Below, one piece after another: positions 19,984-31,337 of a DNA stretch of 64,000 nucleotides. Made by a program: the position numbers and the translations under genes. Origin of the DNA: Adiantum capillus-veneris (Eukaryota; Streptophyta; Polypodiopsida; Polypodiales; Pteridaceae). Under the pieces are notes generated by a model. It had not been told where the DNA came from and searched no databases. It saw only the letters and a list, made by a program, of their open reading frames with translations. The stretch is from contig CM043960.1 in NCBI GenBank assembly GCA_014529385.2, positions 32,285,396 to 32,349,395 on the forward strand, written 5' to 3'. Every line of letters starts with the position of its first letter. Position 1 is the stretch's first letter.

Positions 19984-22900
19984 TCAGTCCACAAAGGGGA
20001 GTAAGCCCAAAGCTTTGCGGAAAGCTTCAAGCTTCTCACGAGACAATGCCTTTGTGAAAAGATCTGCAAGGTTGTCCTGTGTTGGCACATAAGCCAAGCT
20101 GATCTCTCCTGCTGAGAGCCTCTCCCTGACATAGTGGTAATGCACCTCAATGTGCTTTGTGCGAGCATGAAAAACTGGGTTCCTCGCAACTGCCAATGCG
20201 CTCTGACTGTCAGTGTAGATAGTGTTGGCAGTGTCCTGTCCAACACCCAAGTAAGCCATAAGGCGTCTGAGCCATACACACTCAACCGTAGCTGTGAAGA
20301 CTGCCCTGTACTCAGCCTCACAACTCGAAGTGGCCACAGTAGGTTGCTTCTTGCTCACCCATGATATACATGAACTGCCAAGCATGAAACAAAAACCACT
20401 TGTGGACACTCGCGTGTCAAAACAACCAGCCCAATCTGAGTCCAAAAAAGCATGTAAGTCTGGCGGCAATGATCCCCCCTTGGGATAAAACAAGCCAAGA
20501 TGTAAAGTGCCACTAAGGTAGCGGAAAATCCTCTTGACAGCCTGCTAATGCTTAGACCCTGGGCTATGCATAAATCTGCTGACCTGCGAGACTGCAAACT
20601 GAATATCTGGCCTCGTGTTGCATACATAAATGAGGCAGCCAACAGCAGTTTGGTAAAGAGTGACATCAGCAGGATCGCCAGCATCATGTAGACTCAACTT
20701 CAAACCTATTTCCATGGGAGTGGCAATAGGTTTGCAATCCTCAAGTCCAAACTTACATAGCAATGTCCCTATGTAACTTTTCTGACACAAGGCAATACCA
20801 CCATCACACTGCTTAAACTGTATACCCAAGTAATGATGCAACAGCCCCAAATCTTTCATCTTGAAAGTAGCATTCAAATCAGCCTTAAATTCAGCAATAT
20901 GTCTCTCATTTGGTCCAGTGATCAGCAAATCATCAACATAAAGAACCACAATGAGAAATACATCATCCTCACACTTTACATACAATGTGCTTTCTGTTGG
21001 ACTGTTACGAAAGCCTCGTTTAACCAAATGAGTGTCAGCTTTCTCATACCAAGCACGAGGATATTGCTTCAACCCATACAAAGCCTTCTTACATTTGCAC
21101 ACTTTGTCCTCTTGTCCTTTTATGACAAAACCGCGAGGCTGCGTTACATAAACTTCCTCAAATATGTCACCATTCAAGAAAGCAGTAACAATGTCTGATT
21201 GATGTACATCCCAACCAAAATGAGCTGCCAATGCACATAGAAAACGCATAGTAGTCATACGACAAGTGGGAGCAAAAGTCTCTTCATAATCTATGCCTTT
21301 TTGTTGTGCATAACCCTTTGCAACAAGTCGAGCCTTATGGAGATCGATCTCACTATCCGGCTTGCGTTTCAACTTGTAAACCCACTTCGTACCAATGGCC
21401 TTTTTGCCAGGAGGCAAATCACATAAATTCCATGTGTCATTCTCTATAAGTATATCATATTCTGATTTCATGGCAGCAATCCAATTTTCTAAATTCTGTG
21501 CTTCATCAAAAGACAGAGGCTCATCAACATCATGTAAACTAGACACAGCCAAAGCATAACAATCTGATGCATAAGATGCATGGCGAGAGCCTGAGCGAGT
21601 ACGACTAGATAAAGGTGCATCCAATTTACTGTCACGCAAAGTGTGCACCAGCCATTTTGGCATACCTCTAGCCTGCTCATTTTCAGTCCTTTCCTCATCA
21701 AGTACATCATGTACATCTGCATCAGTAATAGGCTGTTCTAAAACATTTTCAGAAACCCCCATAGGCTGTACATTTGCCTCATTGGAACTTACATTCGTAT
21801 TTCCACCACTGAAAAGAGGCAACAAAGTGTCATAAATGTCCTGTGAGCTTACATTACTGTCTCTAGTACATGACAGCAAGGGCTGCACAGAGTCTTCCAC
21901 AAACACTACATCCCGTGAAACCAGAATACGTTTTGTTTGCGGATCATACAACCTGTAACCTTTGCTTTCAGCACTATAACCAACAAAAATACATTTGAGA
22001 GCCTTATCATCCAATTTTCTGCGCTGCACTTGTGGCACCAAAGCATATGCCAAACAGCCAAAAACACGCATGTGCTCAATAGAAGGTTTTCTATCATGCC
22101 ATGCTTCATATGGAGTAATAGACTGCAAAGCTTTCGTAGGACACCTGTTAAGTACATAAGTGGCACACATAATGGCCTGAAGCCAAAAAGAATGCGGCAA
22201 AGCTTGACTTTTGACCATACATCGTGCCATTTCCGTCAGTGACCTGTTTTTCCTCTCAGCAACACCATTTTGCTGAGGTGTATAAGGCACTGTACATTGG
22301 TGTTTTATCCCACGACTAGCCAGAAATGCATTAAGTTCATGAGACATATACTCCCCCCCTCGATCGGAACGGAGGGTGCCCATAGTACATTTTGAGACAT
22401 TTTCAGCCATAGCCAAAAATTGTTTGAAGCACATAAAAACTTCAGACTTCGCTTTAAGCGGAAATACCCATGGATGCCTGGAGTAATCATCAATGAAAGT
22501 CACGAAGTACAGGTAATTGCCCAAGGACGGAGTTTGCATGGGCCCACAAACATCACTATGCACAAGCTGCAACCTGCATGTGGCCCTAACTGAACCATCC
22601 TTTGGAAACTTAGAACGCTGCATTTTACCCAGAATACAGCCTTCACAAACATGTTTGACAGGTGCTTCAAGAGGTGGCAAAGAAGCAACCATATCAGATT
22701 TCTGCAAACGCAGCAAACTGGCAAAATTCAGATGACCAAAACGTGCATGCCAAAGTTTTGCATCTGAAATAGCCCTTGAATCTACAACAGCATTTGCAAA
22801 ATTTTGTCCACACTTGTCATACAAAGTGAGCTTATACAGCCCACGGCACAAAAGCCCAGATGCAACAAATTCATCACCAAAATTGAGATCATGAACTGTA

Positions 22901-24270
22901 CATCTGTCATCCACAAATTTGACTACAAGTCCAAGTCTAGCAAGTGCGGATACAGACAAGAGATTCTTCTTGATCCCAGGTACATAAAGTGCATCAACAA
23001 GTGTGAAGGAACTGCCATTAGCAGCAGTGAGCACAATCTTTCCAACTCCCTGAACTGGATAAGAGGCGTTGTTGGCACAAGTGACTGAATTCCCATGAGG
23101 GACAGACTCGAGAGAGGTAAACAATTCACGATGTGAGGTAATGTGCTTTGTAGCACCACTGTCGAAATACCACACATGTGAATCTGCAGCAACTGACAAG
23201 CATGCATCATGGACAGCAGGATTGTAAGTGCACTCTGCGCTAAAAGCCCATTCTGTATCAACATCAGCATCACAATCTCCTTTCACAGAAGACTCAACAA
23301 TGGCTGCATTTGTAGTGGAACCAGCATTTGCAGTGGAACCACCCTCTTTCTTCTTAGCCTCTTTGGCCTTCAACTTAGGACACGACTTGATCAAGTGATC
23401 ATTGGCTTTACAATAATGGCAACGCATCTTCTTTTTGCCCTTATCACCAGAATTGCCAGACGAAGTGCTGCCACCAGAAGCATTAGGAACAGAATTTTTG
23501 CCACTCATAGCAGAACCATAAGAAGTGGCTGCATTACTGTTACCACCCTTTCTTTGAGAAGCAATAAAAGCCTGTTCAACTGCACGCTGCCTAGTCCTGT
23601 TTTTTCTAGAAAGTGACTCTTGCAACAGCAATGTGCATAATGCATCAAACTTGACAACTTCAGGATTTCCTTGGGTCATCAGTCTCCAAGTACTAGCAAA
23701 AGTCTGGTAGGAATCTGGTAAGGCATCAAGAACAGTCTGCACAAGGGAACTGTCCGAAATGACTTCACCTGCAGAAATGAGTTGCTCATTGATATCCTTG
23801 ACACTAGCAATGAAAGTGTCCATATCATCTTCCTCATGCATAATCTTCGACTCTAGCTCTTTACGCAGCAAAGCAATTTTAGCCTCATTGCGGCTTGCAT
23901 AAAGACCTGCTAGAATATCCCAAGCCTGTTTTGCAGATTTTGCTGAACGGATGTGAGGAATAATGGTGCGCTTCACAGACAACGCAATCAATGCATGATC
24001 CTGCGCATCCTTAACATCCCAACGAGCTTGTTCTGTCGTAGGCAAAACAACTCTAACAGCTGCAATCCTTGCAGCAAGACCTGCAACATCCTCAACATCG
24101 CCTACATCTTCAGAACCAGGACGTACATCAATGCCCTGCACAATGTTCCAGACACCTTTTGACACAAGAACATGTTGCATCATATAAGCCCACATAGGGT
24201 AGTTGTCCCCATCCAACCTGTCCTCAGCAGCAAACATCTTGAACACATCTGTGTTGTTGTTGTCAGCCAT
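19984..24270 (-). CDS. Ty1/copia gag-pol polyprotein with one nonsense codon
   Basis: The start is taken at the Met at 24270 (MADNNNTDVF), just after the PBS and leader; the frame is also open 20 codons further upstream. Residues from that Met: UBN2-type gag in the first 240; CCHC knuckle CHYCKANDHLIKSC near 283-296; protease WYFDSGATKH near 369; integrase core HSDVCGPM near 571, LRSDRGGEY near 635 and QQNGVAERKN near 671; RT YVDD near 1109. A TAG at 20545-20547 replaces the Trp codon of KHWQAVKR, as the relative at about 55200 shows. Reading then continues in the same frame through RNase H (LDSDWAGCFDTRVSTSGF, SSCEAEYRA) and NLADLFTKAL to 19984. Full length would be about 1,428 residues. Single-base G-to-A on the coding strand explains the stop. 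Confidence 0.93.
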
Positions 24271-24578
24271 GGTAAATGCTGCACCTAATGTGAAAACTGC
24301 CCGAAAATAGGTGAAATGGAGCGGGAACAACTTGTGCTATATAGCACAAACCGTAGAAGACTATAAGGCACCTGTTATGCAGAAAACGGCACTGACAGAA
24401 AATCTGCACAAAATGACGAAATAGCCTCTGCAGTACTGCCTGTAGTGGAAACGGAGGCCGAAATGAGCCCAAATCAAAATGAGACCTGCGAACGCTCACC
24501 AAAGCTCACTGAAATCGGAGAAAGTGAGCAGGCGTGTGCTGGAGCAGCTGGCGACTAAGCCCGGGAGGACGTGACCTG

Positions 24579-24591
24579 CTCTGATACCAAT
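24579..24591 (-). other. Primer-binding site of internal copia element
   Basis: The minus strand reads TTGGTATCAGAGC within two bases of the LTR end, the standard initiator-Met tRNA site of Ty1/copia elements. Confidence 0.9.
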
Positions 24592-24818
24592 TGTTGGAAT
24601 TAGGGTTGCAGAGAAACACACACAGCTTGGAGAAGACGAAGGAAGCTCAAGGCACACAATAGAGAGTATGTTACCTAGTGTGCAATGGAAAGATAGTTAG
24701 CCCTAGAGTGATGGGCGTATATACAATGCACGGGGGAAAAAACCTCCTAAAGAGGGAAAAAATGCCCCGGCGGTCCTAGTGTGTTCACACACATCACTAC
24801 CACATATATATGGTAACA
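24592..24818 (-). repeat. 5' LTR of internal copia element
   Basis: 227 bp. It is the partner of 19682-19908 with three substitutions. The PBS lies immediately inside it (left). Confidence 0.95.
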
Positions 24819-24823
24819 ATTTC

Positions 24824-25883
24824 TTACGTTTTGTTGCATAAAAATAAGATTAGGGATTTTTGTAGGACTTGAGATAAATTCCCTAGTTAACTTCAATGGG
24901 TTGGTGATCAGAACATATGATTGCTTCTCACTCACTATTTTTTGTTTTTCCAAAAGAAATAGGTACAAAAAAGTTGAATTTTTACCATTCTGCAGACCTA
25001 TCATCAAAGTTTCTATAGCCACGCTCAATACAAATAATATATGCATGTTTTCTTATTCCCTATTGTCCTTTAGGTTCATAAGGAGCCATGGAGCATGTCA
25101 AAAGAATAATACATCTCTTACCGAGGGGAATCTTGGGGACAAAGATGAAGTACTAAATACAACAAACATGAAAAAACTGGGCTCAACATTATGAGTTGTA
25201 GAATCCCATAGAAACTATTCAATATCTAGCCAAATTTGATCCTTATGACTAGATATGGTTACTACCTACAAAATGCATATAGTTGTCACAAGAAAATAAC
25301 AATATTGAAAAAGTTATACTTGATATACTAGAATGTTTTGTTTTCTTCTATAATTGAAAAAATCAACCATCATTGTCTACTATGCAAAATAGGGTATTAG
25401 GTGCCCCAAAACTCAAGGAATATTAGCTTTATGTTACAATATGCGACATAGAAAATCAAAACTGCATTTGGATATCATGAAAGCCACCAAAAAAATCATA
25501 GAAGAGCTAAAATTGGCTAAAAATCAGGATTTGACAATTTTTGTAATTTGGTTATAACTTACAACTTCAACATTTATTTCTCCCTAGAAGCATTAGGATA
25601 TGTTGAGGACTACTAAAGATAGTTATCTAGCATTATAGACCTCACAAACATGAATTCTAGAGTGGTATAGTTGCAAAAATTTGAAAAAGGCCAAAAACAG
25701 GACCCGTTTTTTCACACAGTTTAGGTTGTGAAATGTTGTGCAAGGACAAGGTTAAAGATGGAATTGATATTCCAAAAAAATGTCAAGTTTTTTTCAGCTC
25801 ATGAGACAACTTTCTAGACAGATAGCACCTCAAAATCCATTTTGAAACTCTTGACGTAATTCAAGGAAAATGGTCACTTAACA
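24824..25883. other. Internal sequence of TIR element, no gene seen
   Basis: AT-rich sequence without a convincing open frame or transposase motif on either strand. With 19491-19676 it forms the body of the TIR element and marks it as non-autonomous. Confidence 0.6.
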
Positions 25884-25919
25884 GGACATAAAAGTGTCCC
25901 AGGACATAAAAGTGTCCCA

Positions 25920-25933
25920 TTACCAACCTAGTG
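25920..25933 (-). repeat. Right terminal inverted repeat
   Basis: The minus strand reads CACTAGGTTGGTAA, directly inside TTAA at 25934-25937. Two direct copies of the GGACATAAAAGTGTCC hairpin adjoin it. Confidence 0.8.
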
Positions 25934-25937
25934 TTAA

Positions 25938-28503
25938 TAGGCTCAAAAATTTTATCAACCAAAATGGATCCTCCAGATTTCACGGTTGTTTCCTTGATTT
26001 CACTTCCAGTTTCTTTCACCTTTTCCTGGAATAGCTTTTTTGATTTCTCCTCGATTTCTGCTCGTTGTTTTTGTTTTCTCATCTCATACCTTTTGCTTCT
26101 GCTTCTTTTGGTCTTTTGAGATGTAGCTTTTCTATTCTCCAAATCATCTGAGGAGTTATGTTTCTTTTTCTTAGCATGAGCTCTAGTGATCACCTTCATT
26201 GGAACAATCGGTTTGCTCTCAGATGAGCTACTAGGTATCACTTGGACTACGTTGACTACCGTTTTTTCCTTGTTTAAAGGATTCTTAGGATAATCTTTCG
26301 GGAAGTGTCTTCCCTTTTTGCAACATTGTATGCAATAAGCTTCAATTGGTTTGAGGTTTTTGTCAGGCTCTGGGCATTCATTCTTCCAGTGATCATCTGC
26401 ACCACAGTTATGACAATTTCTTGTTCTTGGCTTAATTATGGGTCTCACCATAGGAGGTCTGACACCTTGATTAGCTACGTAATACATTGGTGCGAGCTCT
26501 GGTGGAGCATAAGTCATAGGTTCCTCAATTGGTGGTGGACGTGAATTATACCAATCTCCCTCTACCATTACTGTAGATGGACTAGGCTCAGCATAGGGTG
26601 TAACAGGCACAAGTGCTTGTTCATCTATAACTCCCTCTGGGTGCATATACTTAACAGGCACTGCATTATGTCCTAGATATGGAGGTTTTTGACCCAACAC
26701 AGGTTGAGGTCTTTCCATACCCATAGGTAGTCTTTGAGCTTGGGCCCTATTAGGTTGATATCTGTACATGGGTTGTCCTTGTGGCCTCATAGGCATGTAC
26801 TGAACATTCCCATCATACTTTGGTCGGAAGTAGCACTCGTTGGTCTCATGGTTGTTCCATTTACCCTCGATTGCACACCATTTTTGTGTCCTAATAGGTT
26901 GTCCCTGTTGAGGTATCCCTTGTCCTGGTCCCCTCATAGGTGCTTTTTGCATGTTGTTCATCATATCATTCATCCTTTTGAGCATGTCTTCTATGGTTGA
27001 AAGCGGTGCTGCAGCACCCCGTTCCTACTTGTGCAGGTTTTGTGGATGTTGTTTTCTCGCTTTGGTTATCCTTAGGGACATCTTCTGCATTGAAAATATC
27101 ACAGTTGTCTCCTAAATCGATAGCATCTGACACACACTCTTCTAAGGTTGTATGCTTCTTGCTATAAAGTATAGCATGAAGTTCCTTGTTTAACAGTCCT
27201 TCTAGAAATAAAGATACTAGTCGTTCTTCTGCACGTATCTCTAGCTCTGGGCATCTAGCAATGTATTGCTTCATTCGAGTCGCATAATCTCTAACAGACT
27301 CACCTTGTTTCTGTTTAAAGCTGTAGATTTGAGCTACCATATTGTGTTTGATCCCCGTTTTGGAACAAGCAGCTACAAATCCTTGAGCTAATGTGTTCAA
27401 GTTCAGGATTGACCTGGGTGGAATGTTTTGAAACCATGTCAATGCTTTTCCTTCTAATGTCATTCCAAACCCCTCGAATTGAGTATGAAAGTCAAATATA
27501 CGCTCTGCTCTTAGCACTTGCTTAAAACTGGCTAAGTGGTCGTATGGATCCCTGATCCATTGTATTTTCTAACCCATTTCTGAAAATCAGCTGGTCTAAC
27601 ATGTCTATTTGATTCAACTCCTGGTCTCCTGGTAGTTGATCCTGTTCTGAGTCCTTCAAACCAATTTGTTGAAAATAATGACTTATGTAGCCCTGGACTG
27701 GCCTTAGTGTCACCCACTTTTCTGCGTGATGAGGTGGTTTCTGGTTTCTTAACATTACTTTCAAAAGATCTCTCACGGTGTTTGTCTCTTGGAATGGTTT
27801 TTGGTCCTTGGCCCAATATCCAATCCCTTATCGAATACCCTTGGTATTTGGTTTGTTCTACCTCCTCAGGAGTCATCATAACAAAGTTGTTGTTATAACA
27901 AACCCTAGTCACGTAGGTTGGTAGATCTGCTGATCCTTTATCTTTGATCTTGAAGATATAGATTATATTCATAGCCGTTAGTTGTCCTGATTTAACATGG
28001 AAAGTCTACAAAAGATCCTTTACATTTCGATCCTCCCAACAATAGACTCCGATCCTAGGATTATCAGTACTTAGCCGTTTCAAAGGCTTCAAGTCTACTT
28101 GATCGTATCCCTCGAATTCTAAGGTTGGTGGTCTTTCTTTCGCTGACATATCTGGGATTATGGTGTTTACTTCTAACCCCCATTTGTCTATCACGTCAGG
28201 GTTTTCAACTTGTAAATATTGAGTTCCGTTTCTGTCCATGTACATTTTTCCTTGTTTGTTTGCCCTTATCTCTTCTTTGAACTCAATACCATGGTCATCG
28301 ATGCGAATAGCATACTCCTCGTTAGGATCCAGGTAAACCTGAGCTCCATGGCGATTAGTCTTATAAAATAAAAGTATATGCTTATAGCGCACTGTCCTCC
28401 CGGTCTCTGAGTGAGTCGAGTAAGAAGACATTTCAGACGTTGAGTCTGAGAAAGTGTCTGAGACTTCTTCAAGCATAGTGTGCAAAGAATTGCCTTGATT
28501 CAC
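25938..28503 (-). pseudogene. Gypsy gag, copy 1 (downstream copy)
   Basis: Gag would build the virus-like particle. Open pieces: 28503-28006 (165 residues, MNQGNSLHTMLEEVSDTF), then an in-frame TAG and 11 codons, 27972-27532 (SADLPTYVTRVCYNNNF), 27517-26966 (Retrotrans_gag core: ALTWFQNIPPRS, YSFKQKQGESVRDYATRMKQ, ERLVSLFLEGLLNKELHAIL) and 26985 leftwards (Pro/Gln-rich, knuckle CHNCGADDHWKNEC near 26400 and a degenerate second knuckle CIQCCKKGRHFPKDYP). Comparison with copy 2 locates two lesions: a one-base loss near 27550 (GGATCCC versus GGATTCCC) and a one-base gain near 27018 (CACCCCG versus CACCCG). The frame runs up to the TTAA at 25934-25937, where the TIR element interrupts it. Confidence 0.9.
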
Positions 28504-30113
28504 ACTTTCTTCGGTGGATATCCTACTGGAGATTTCTCCAAATATGCCTTGATTACCTAGTACACGACCGGATCTAAGGTTTATAAATATTGGTGAAGCC
28601 TTGGATAGAGTACTTACCTTTGGATTGACTCGTCGTCAATTTCACTTGACTTAATTGCAACTTCTGTCGAACTACTGATTCTTCATATGCAGCCTGATTC
28701 CTGTATAAATTTGATAAAGTTAGCTATTCTTTCATAAAGACTATATAATTTTTGCTAACTATTGTGATTGGTCTATGTGTATCACTTCAAATCGAGCTAT
28801 GGGAGTCAGCAAATGACTTTCAGATTTAACTTTGACAAAAATCAAAGGATTAATCTGCTACTTGGAAACTGAGTGAACATGTACCAATTTGGATCTGATT
28901 GAACCCAAAATTGCCCAGTGGCTTTGTATTGTGCTGGTCTATCACTGTACAAGTTCAAAAGTCAAAATTGGTGTCTCTATGTAGGAGTAGTAAATAATCG
29001 CGATTATTTACTTTTGTCAATTTTTTACAATTTCTGGCTTGGTTTGGCAAGTATACACTCTGTTGAAGTCTCTGGACAAGTTTCAACAAGTTTGAGACAA
29101 AATCTGTTCAAGATTACCAACTGTTTCGCGTATGCAGACTCTGATTTCAAGAATGTGGCTTAGGTTTCACTTTTGTGGTCCAAATTTCACCAAAATTGAT
29201 TTGTGAGGTCTACCTGATATGCTTGACCCTGTGGTATACTCAAATTTGCAAAATTTCTAATTTTTGAAGCAAATGTTAATAATCGCGATTATTTACTCCA
29301 GCTATATTTTTATAAATTTTTGTCCCAACTTTGATACAGATCTGTTAAGCACCTCAAGTTAAGGTCCCTAGCCAACTTTCAACAAGTTTGGACAAGTTTT
29401 TGTCAAATGGTCATCAATTTTCCGTCCGCAGACTGTCTTTGCAAATGTTGGTCACAATTTCCAATCCAGTGATCCAAATCTTACCAAATTTGGTTTATGG
29501 GCTTATTACAATATGGTAAAACTAGTGGTATGTTGACTTGGTCAAAAAAGTTGAAAAATAGGACAGAAGTAAATAATCACGATTATTTACTACTACTGGT
29601 AATTTTTTATATCTTTTTTGTCAAGTAATCATGTACACATATTTATCACATCAATACAAACCTATGAATCAAATTTCATCAAGTTTGGACAAATTTTTTC
29701 CAAATTTACACTCAAGTTTCAAAAAGTCAGTACAAACTTTATTTTTTAACCAGATTTTTGCCAGTTTGGTGATCCAAATCTTTTGGGCCTTTATAAATGT
29801 TGTTTATACACATACAATGAGTCAATGGTATGAACCTTGGTCAATTTGGAGCAGAAAGTTAATAATCGCGATTATTAACTTAGTCGTGAAATGAACAATT
29901 TTTTGCAATTTTTCAATGGCTAGTCTTTTCATGAGCTATTTTAAGCCTATGAATCAAGTCAAAACTTACTTTGGCCTAAAATGTCAAAAAAAAGTAAATA
30001 ATCTAAGTTTTGACCAACTCTTGAAATTCTTACCTCGAAGTGTCTTTGAGCTAACCCACTAGTTCAGACAACTTTTATGCTTACTCTGCAGTCAGATTGA
30101 GTGGTTTCGAGTC
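28504..30113. other. Gypsy 5' leader, copy 1, with palindromic repeats
   Basis: Non-coding. It is built from diverged units of about 290 bases. Each unit ends in a 22-bp palindrome around TAATCGCGATTA, at 28990-29011, 29275-29296, 29569-29590 and 29858-29879 (spacings 285, 294, 289), with a half site near 29995. Between palindromes a phrase like GATCCAAAT-CTTACCAAATTTGGTT recurs in degraded form. Confidence 0.8.
28990..29879. repeat. Palindrome array, ~290-bp period (copy 1)
   Basis: Four palindromes: TAAATAATCGCGATTATTTA type at 28990-29011, TTAATAATCGCG/TTATTTAC type at 29275-29296, TAATCACGATTA type at 29569-29590 and TTAATAATCGCGATTATTAA type at 29858-29879. Paired changes on both arms (TAAAT/ATTTA versus TTAAT/ATTAA) preserve the symmetry in the last one. 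Confidence 0.85.
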
Positions 30114-30720
30114 GAAAGTAGCACTCGTTGGTCTCATGTTTGGTCCATTTACCCTCGATTGCACACCATTTTTGTGGCCTAATAGGTTGTCCTTGTTGAG
30201 GCATCCCTTGTCCGGGTCCCCTCATAGGTGCTTTTTGCATGTTGTTCATCATATCATTCATCCTTTTGAGCATGTCTTCTATGGCTGAAAGCGGTGCTGC
30301 AGCACCCGTTCCTACTTGTGCAGGTTTGGTGGATGTTGTTTTCTCGCTTTGGTTATCCTTAGGGACATCTTCTGCATTGAAAATATCACAGTTGTCTCCT
30401 AAATTGATAGCATATGACACACACTCTTCTAAGGTTGTATGCTTCTTGCTATAAAGTATAGAATGAAGTTCCTTGTTTAGCAGTCCTTCTAGAAATAAAG
30501 ATACTAGTCGTTCTTCTGCACGTATCTCTAGATGCCCTTTCATTCGAGTTGCACAATCCCTAACAGACTCACTTTGTTTCTGTTTAAAGCTATAGATTTG
30601 AGCTACCGTATTGTGTTTGATCCCCGTTTTGGAATAAGCAGCTACAAATCCTTGAGCTAATGTGTTCAAGTTTAGGATTGACCTAGGTGGAATGTTTTGG
30701 AACCATGTCAATGCTTTCCT

Positions 30721-30725
30721 TCTAA
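30721..30725. repeat. Solo LTR target site duplication (left)
   Basis: TCTAA before the LTR, repeated at 32385-32389 after it. Copy 1 of gag shows the empty site with a single TCTAA at 27453-27457. Confidence 0.92.
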
Positions 30726-31297
30726 TGTCATAAAATCTAATATCTAACCAACCCAAATGATTTTCTCATATTAAATTGATCACTTAATGTGGGAGAATAA
30801 ACGGGAACAAGTGTTAAGATATAGATATGTGCTTATAGATCTATCTCAACACGGGGCCAATAGTAAAGGGGCCCAAATGGGAGATGGTCTATCAAGAGCA
30901 AGGCTAACCAATGGAGCATAAGACCTTAGGGTTAGCTTCATTGAAGACCTCCAATAATGTGTGTAAAAGTCCTTTGACCTTAGGTAAGCTAGGGCTGAGC
31001 TTGAGGTGGGAACCCGGCCCAAACTTGAGGTGCTTGTCGTGCTTCAGGTGCTTGTCCTGGTTGAGGTGCTTGTCATGCTTGAGGTGCTTGATTAAGATGC
31101 TTGAGGTGCTTGACTGGCTCCATGCTTGAGGTGCTTGACTTGGTGCATGATTAAGATGCTTGAGGTGCCTTGAGAAGCTTGCCTGAGATGCTTGTGGGAA
31201 CACCCCCTACTTCAAGTGCTTAGTCATGCTTGATGACTAAGGGGCTTGCTCATCCAAAGTCAAAAATATCCCTACAAGGAGGGGGGCGAGCCTACAA

Positions 31298-31337
<40 letters not shown>

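Larger units (their letters stand above)
19682..24818 (-). mobile_element. Near-intact Ty1/copia retrotransposon, young insertion
   Basis: 5,137 bp with two 227-bp LTRs that differ at three positions (about 1.3%), a perfect 5-bp TSD (ATTTC), a tRNA-Met PBS and an almost intact polyprotein. It lies on the minus strand inside the TIR element. The only obvious defect is one in-frame TAG near the RNase H boundary. Two further, 5'-truncated relatives occur at 54324-56765 and 57306-60451, so the family has been repeatedly active here. Confidence 0.95.
19450..25937. mobile_element. TIR transposable element flanked by TTAA, non-autonomous
   Basis: The plus strand has TTAA then CACTAGGTTGGTAA at 19450-19467. 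At 25920-25937 it has the exact inverse of that 14-mer followed by TTAA. Close inside both ends lies the hairpin-forming GGACATAAAAGTGTCC (19475-19490 on the left; 25884-25899 and 25902-25917 on the right). Skipping the insert joins the gag frame on the right (ending KIFEPI) to that on the left (beginning ATLEAYQ) without frame change. The element proper is 1,338 bp once the nested copia element and one of its TSD copies are set aside. No transposase is seen in 24824-25883 or 19491-19676. A TTAA target suggests a piggyBac-like mover, but TA with a TIR one base longer fits equally. Confidence 0.75.
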
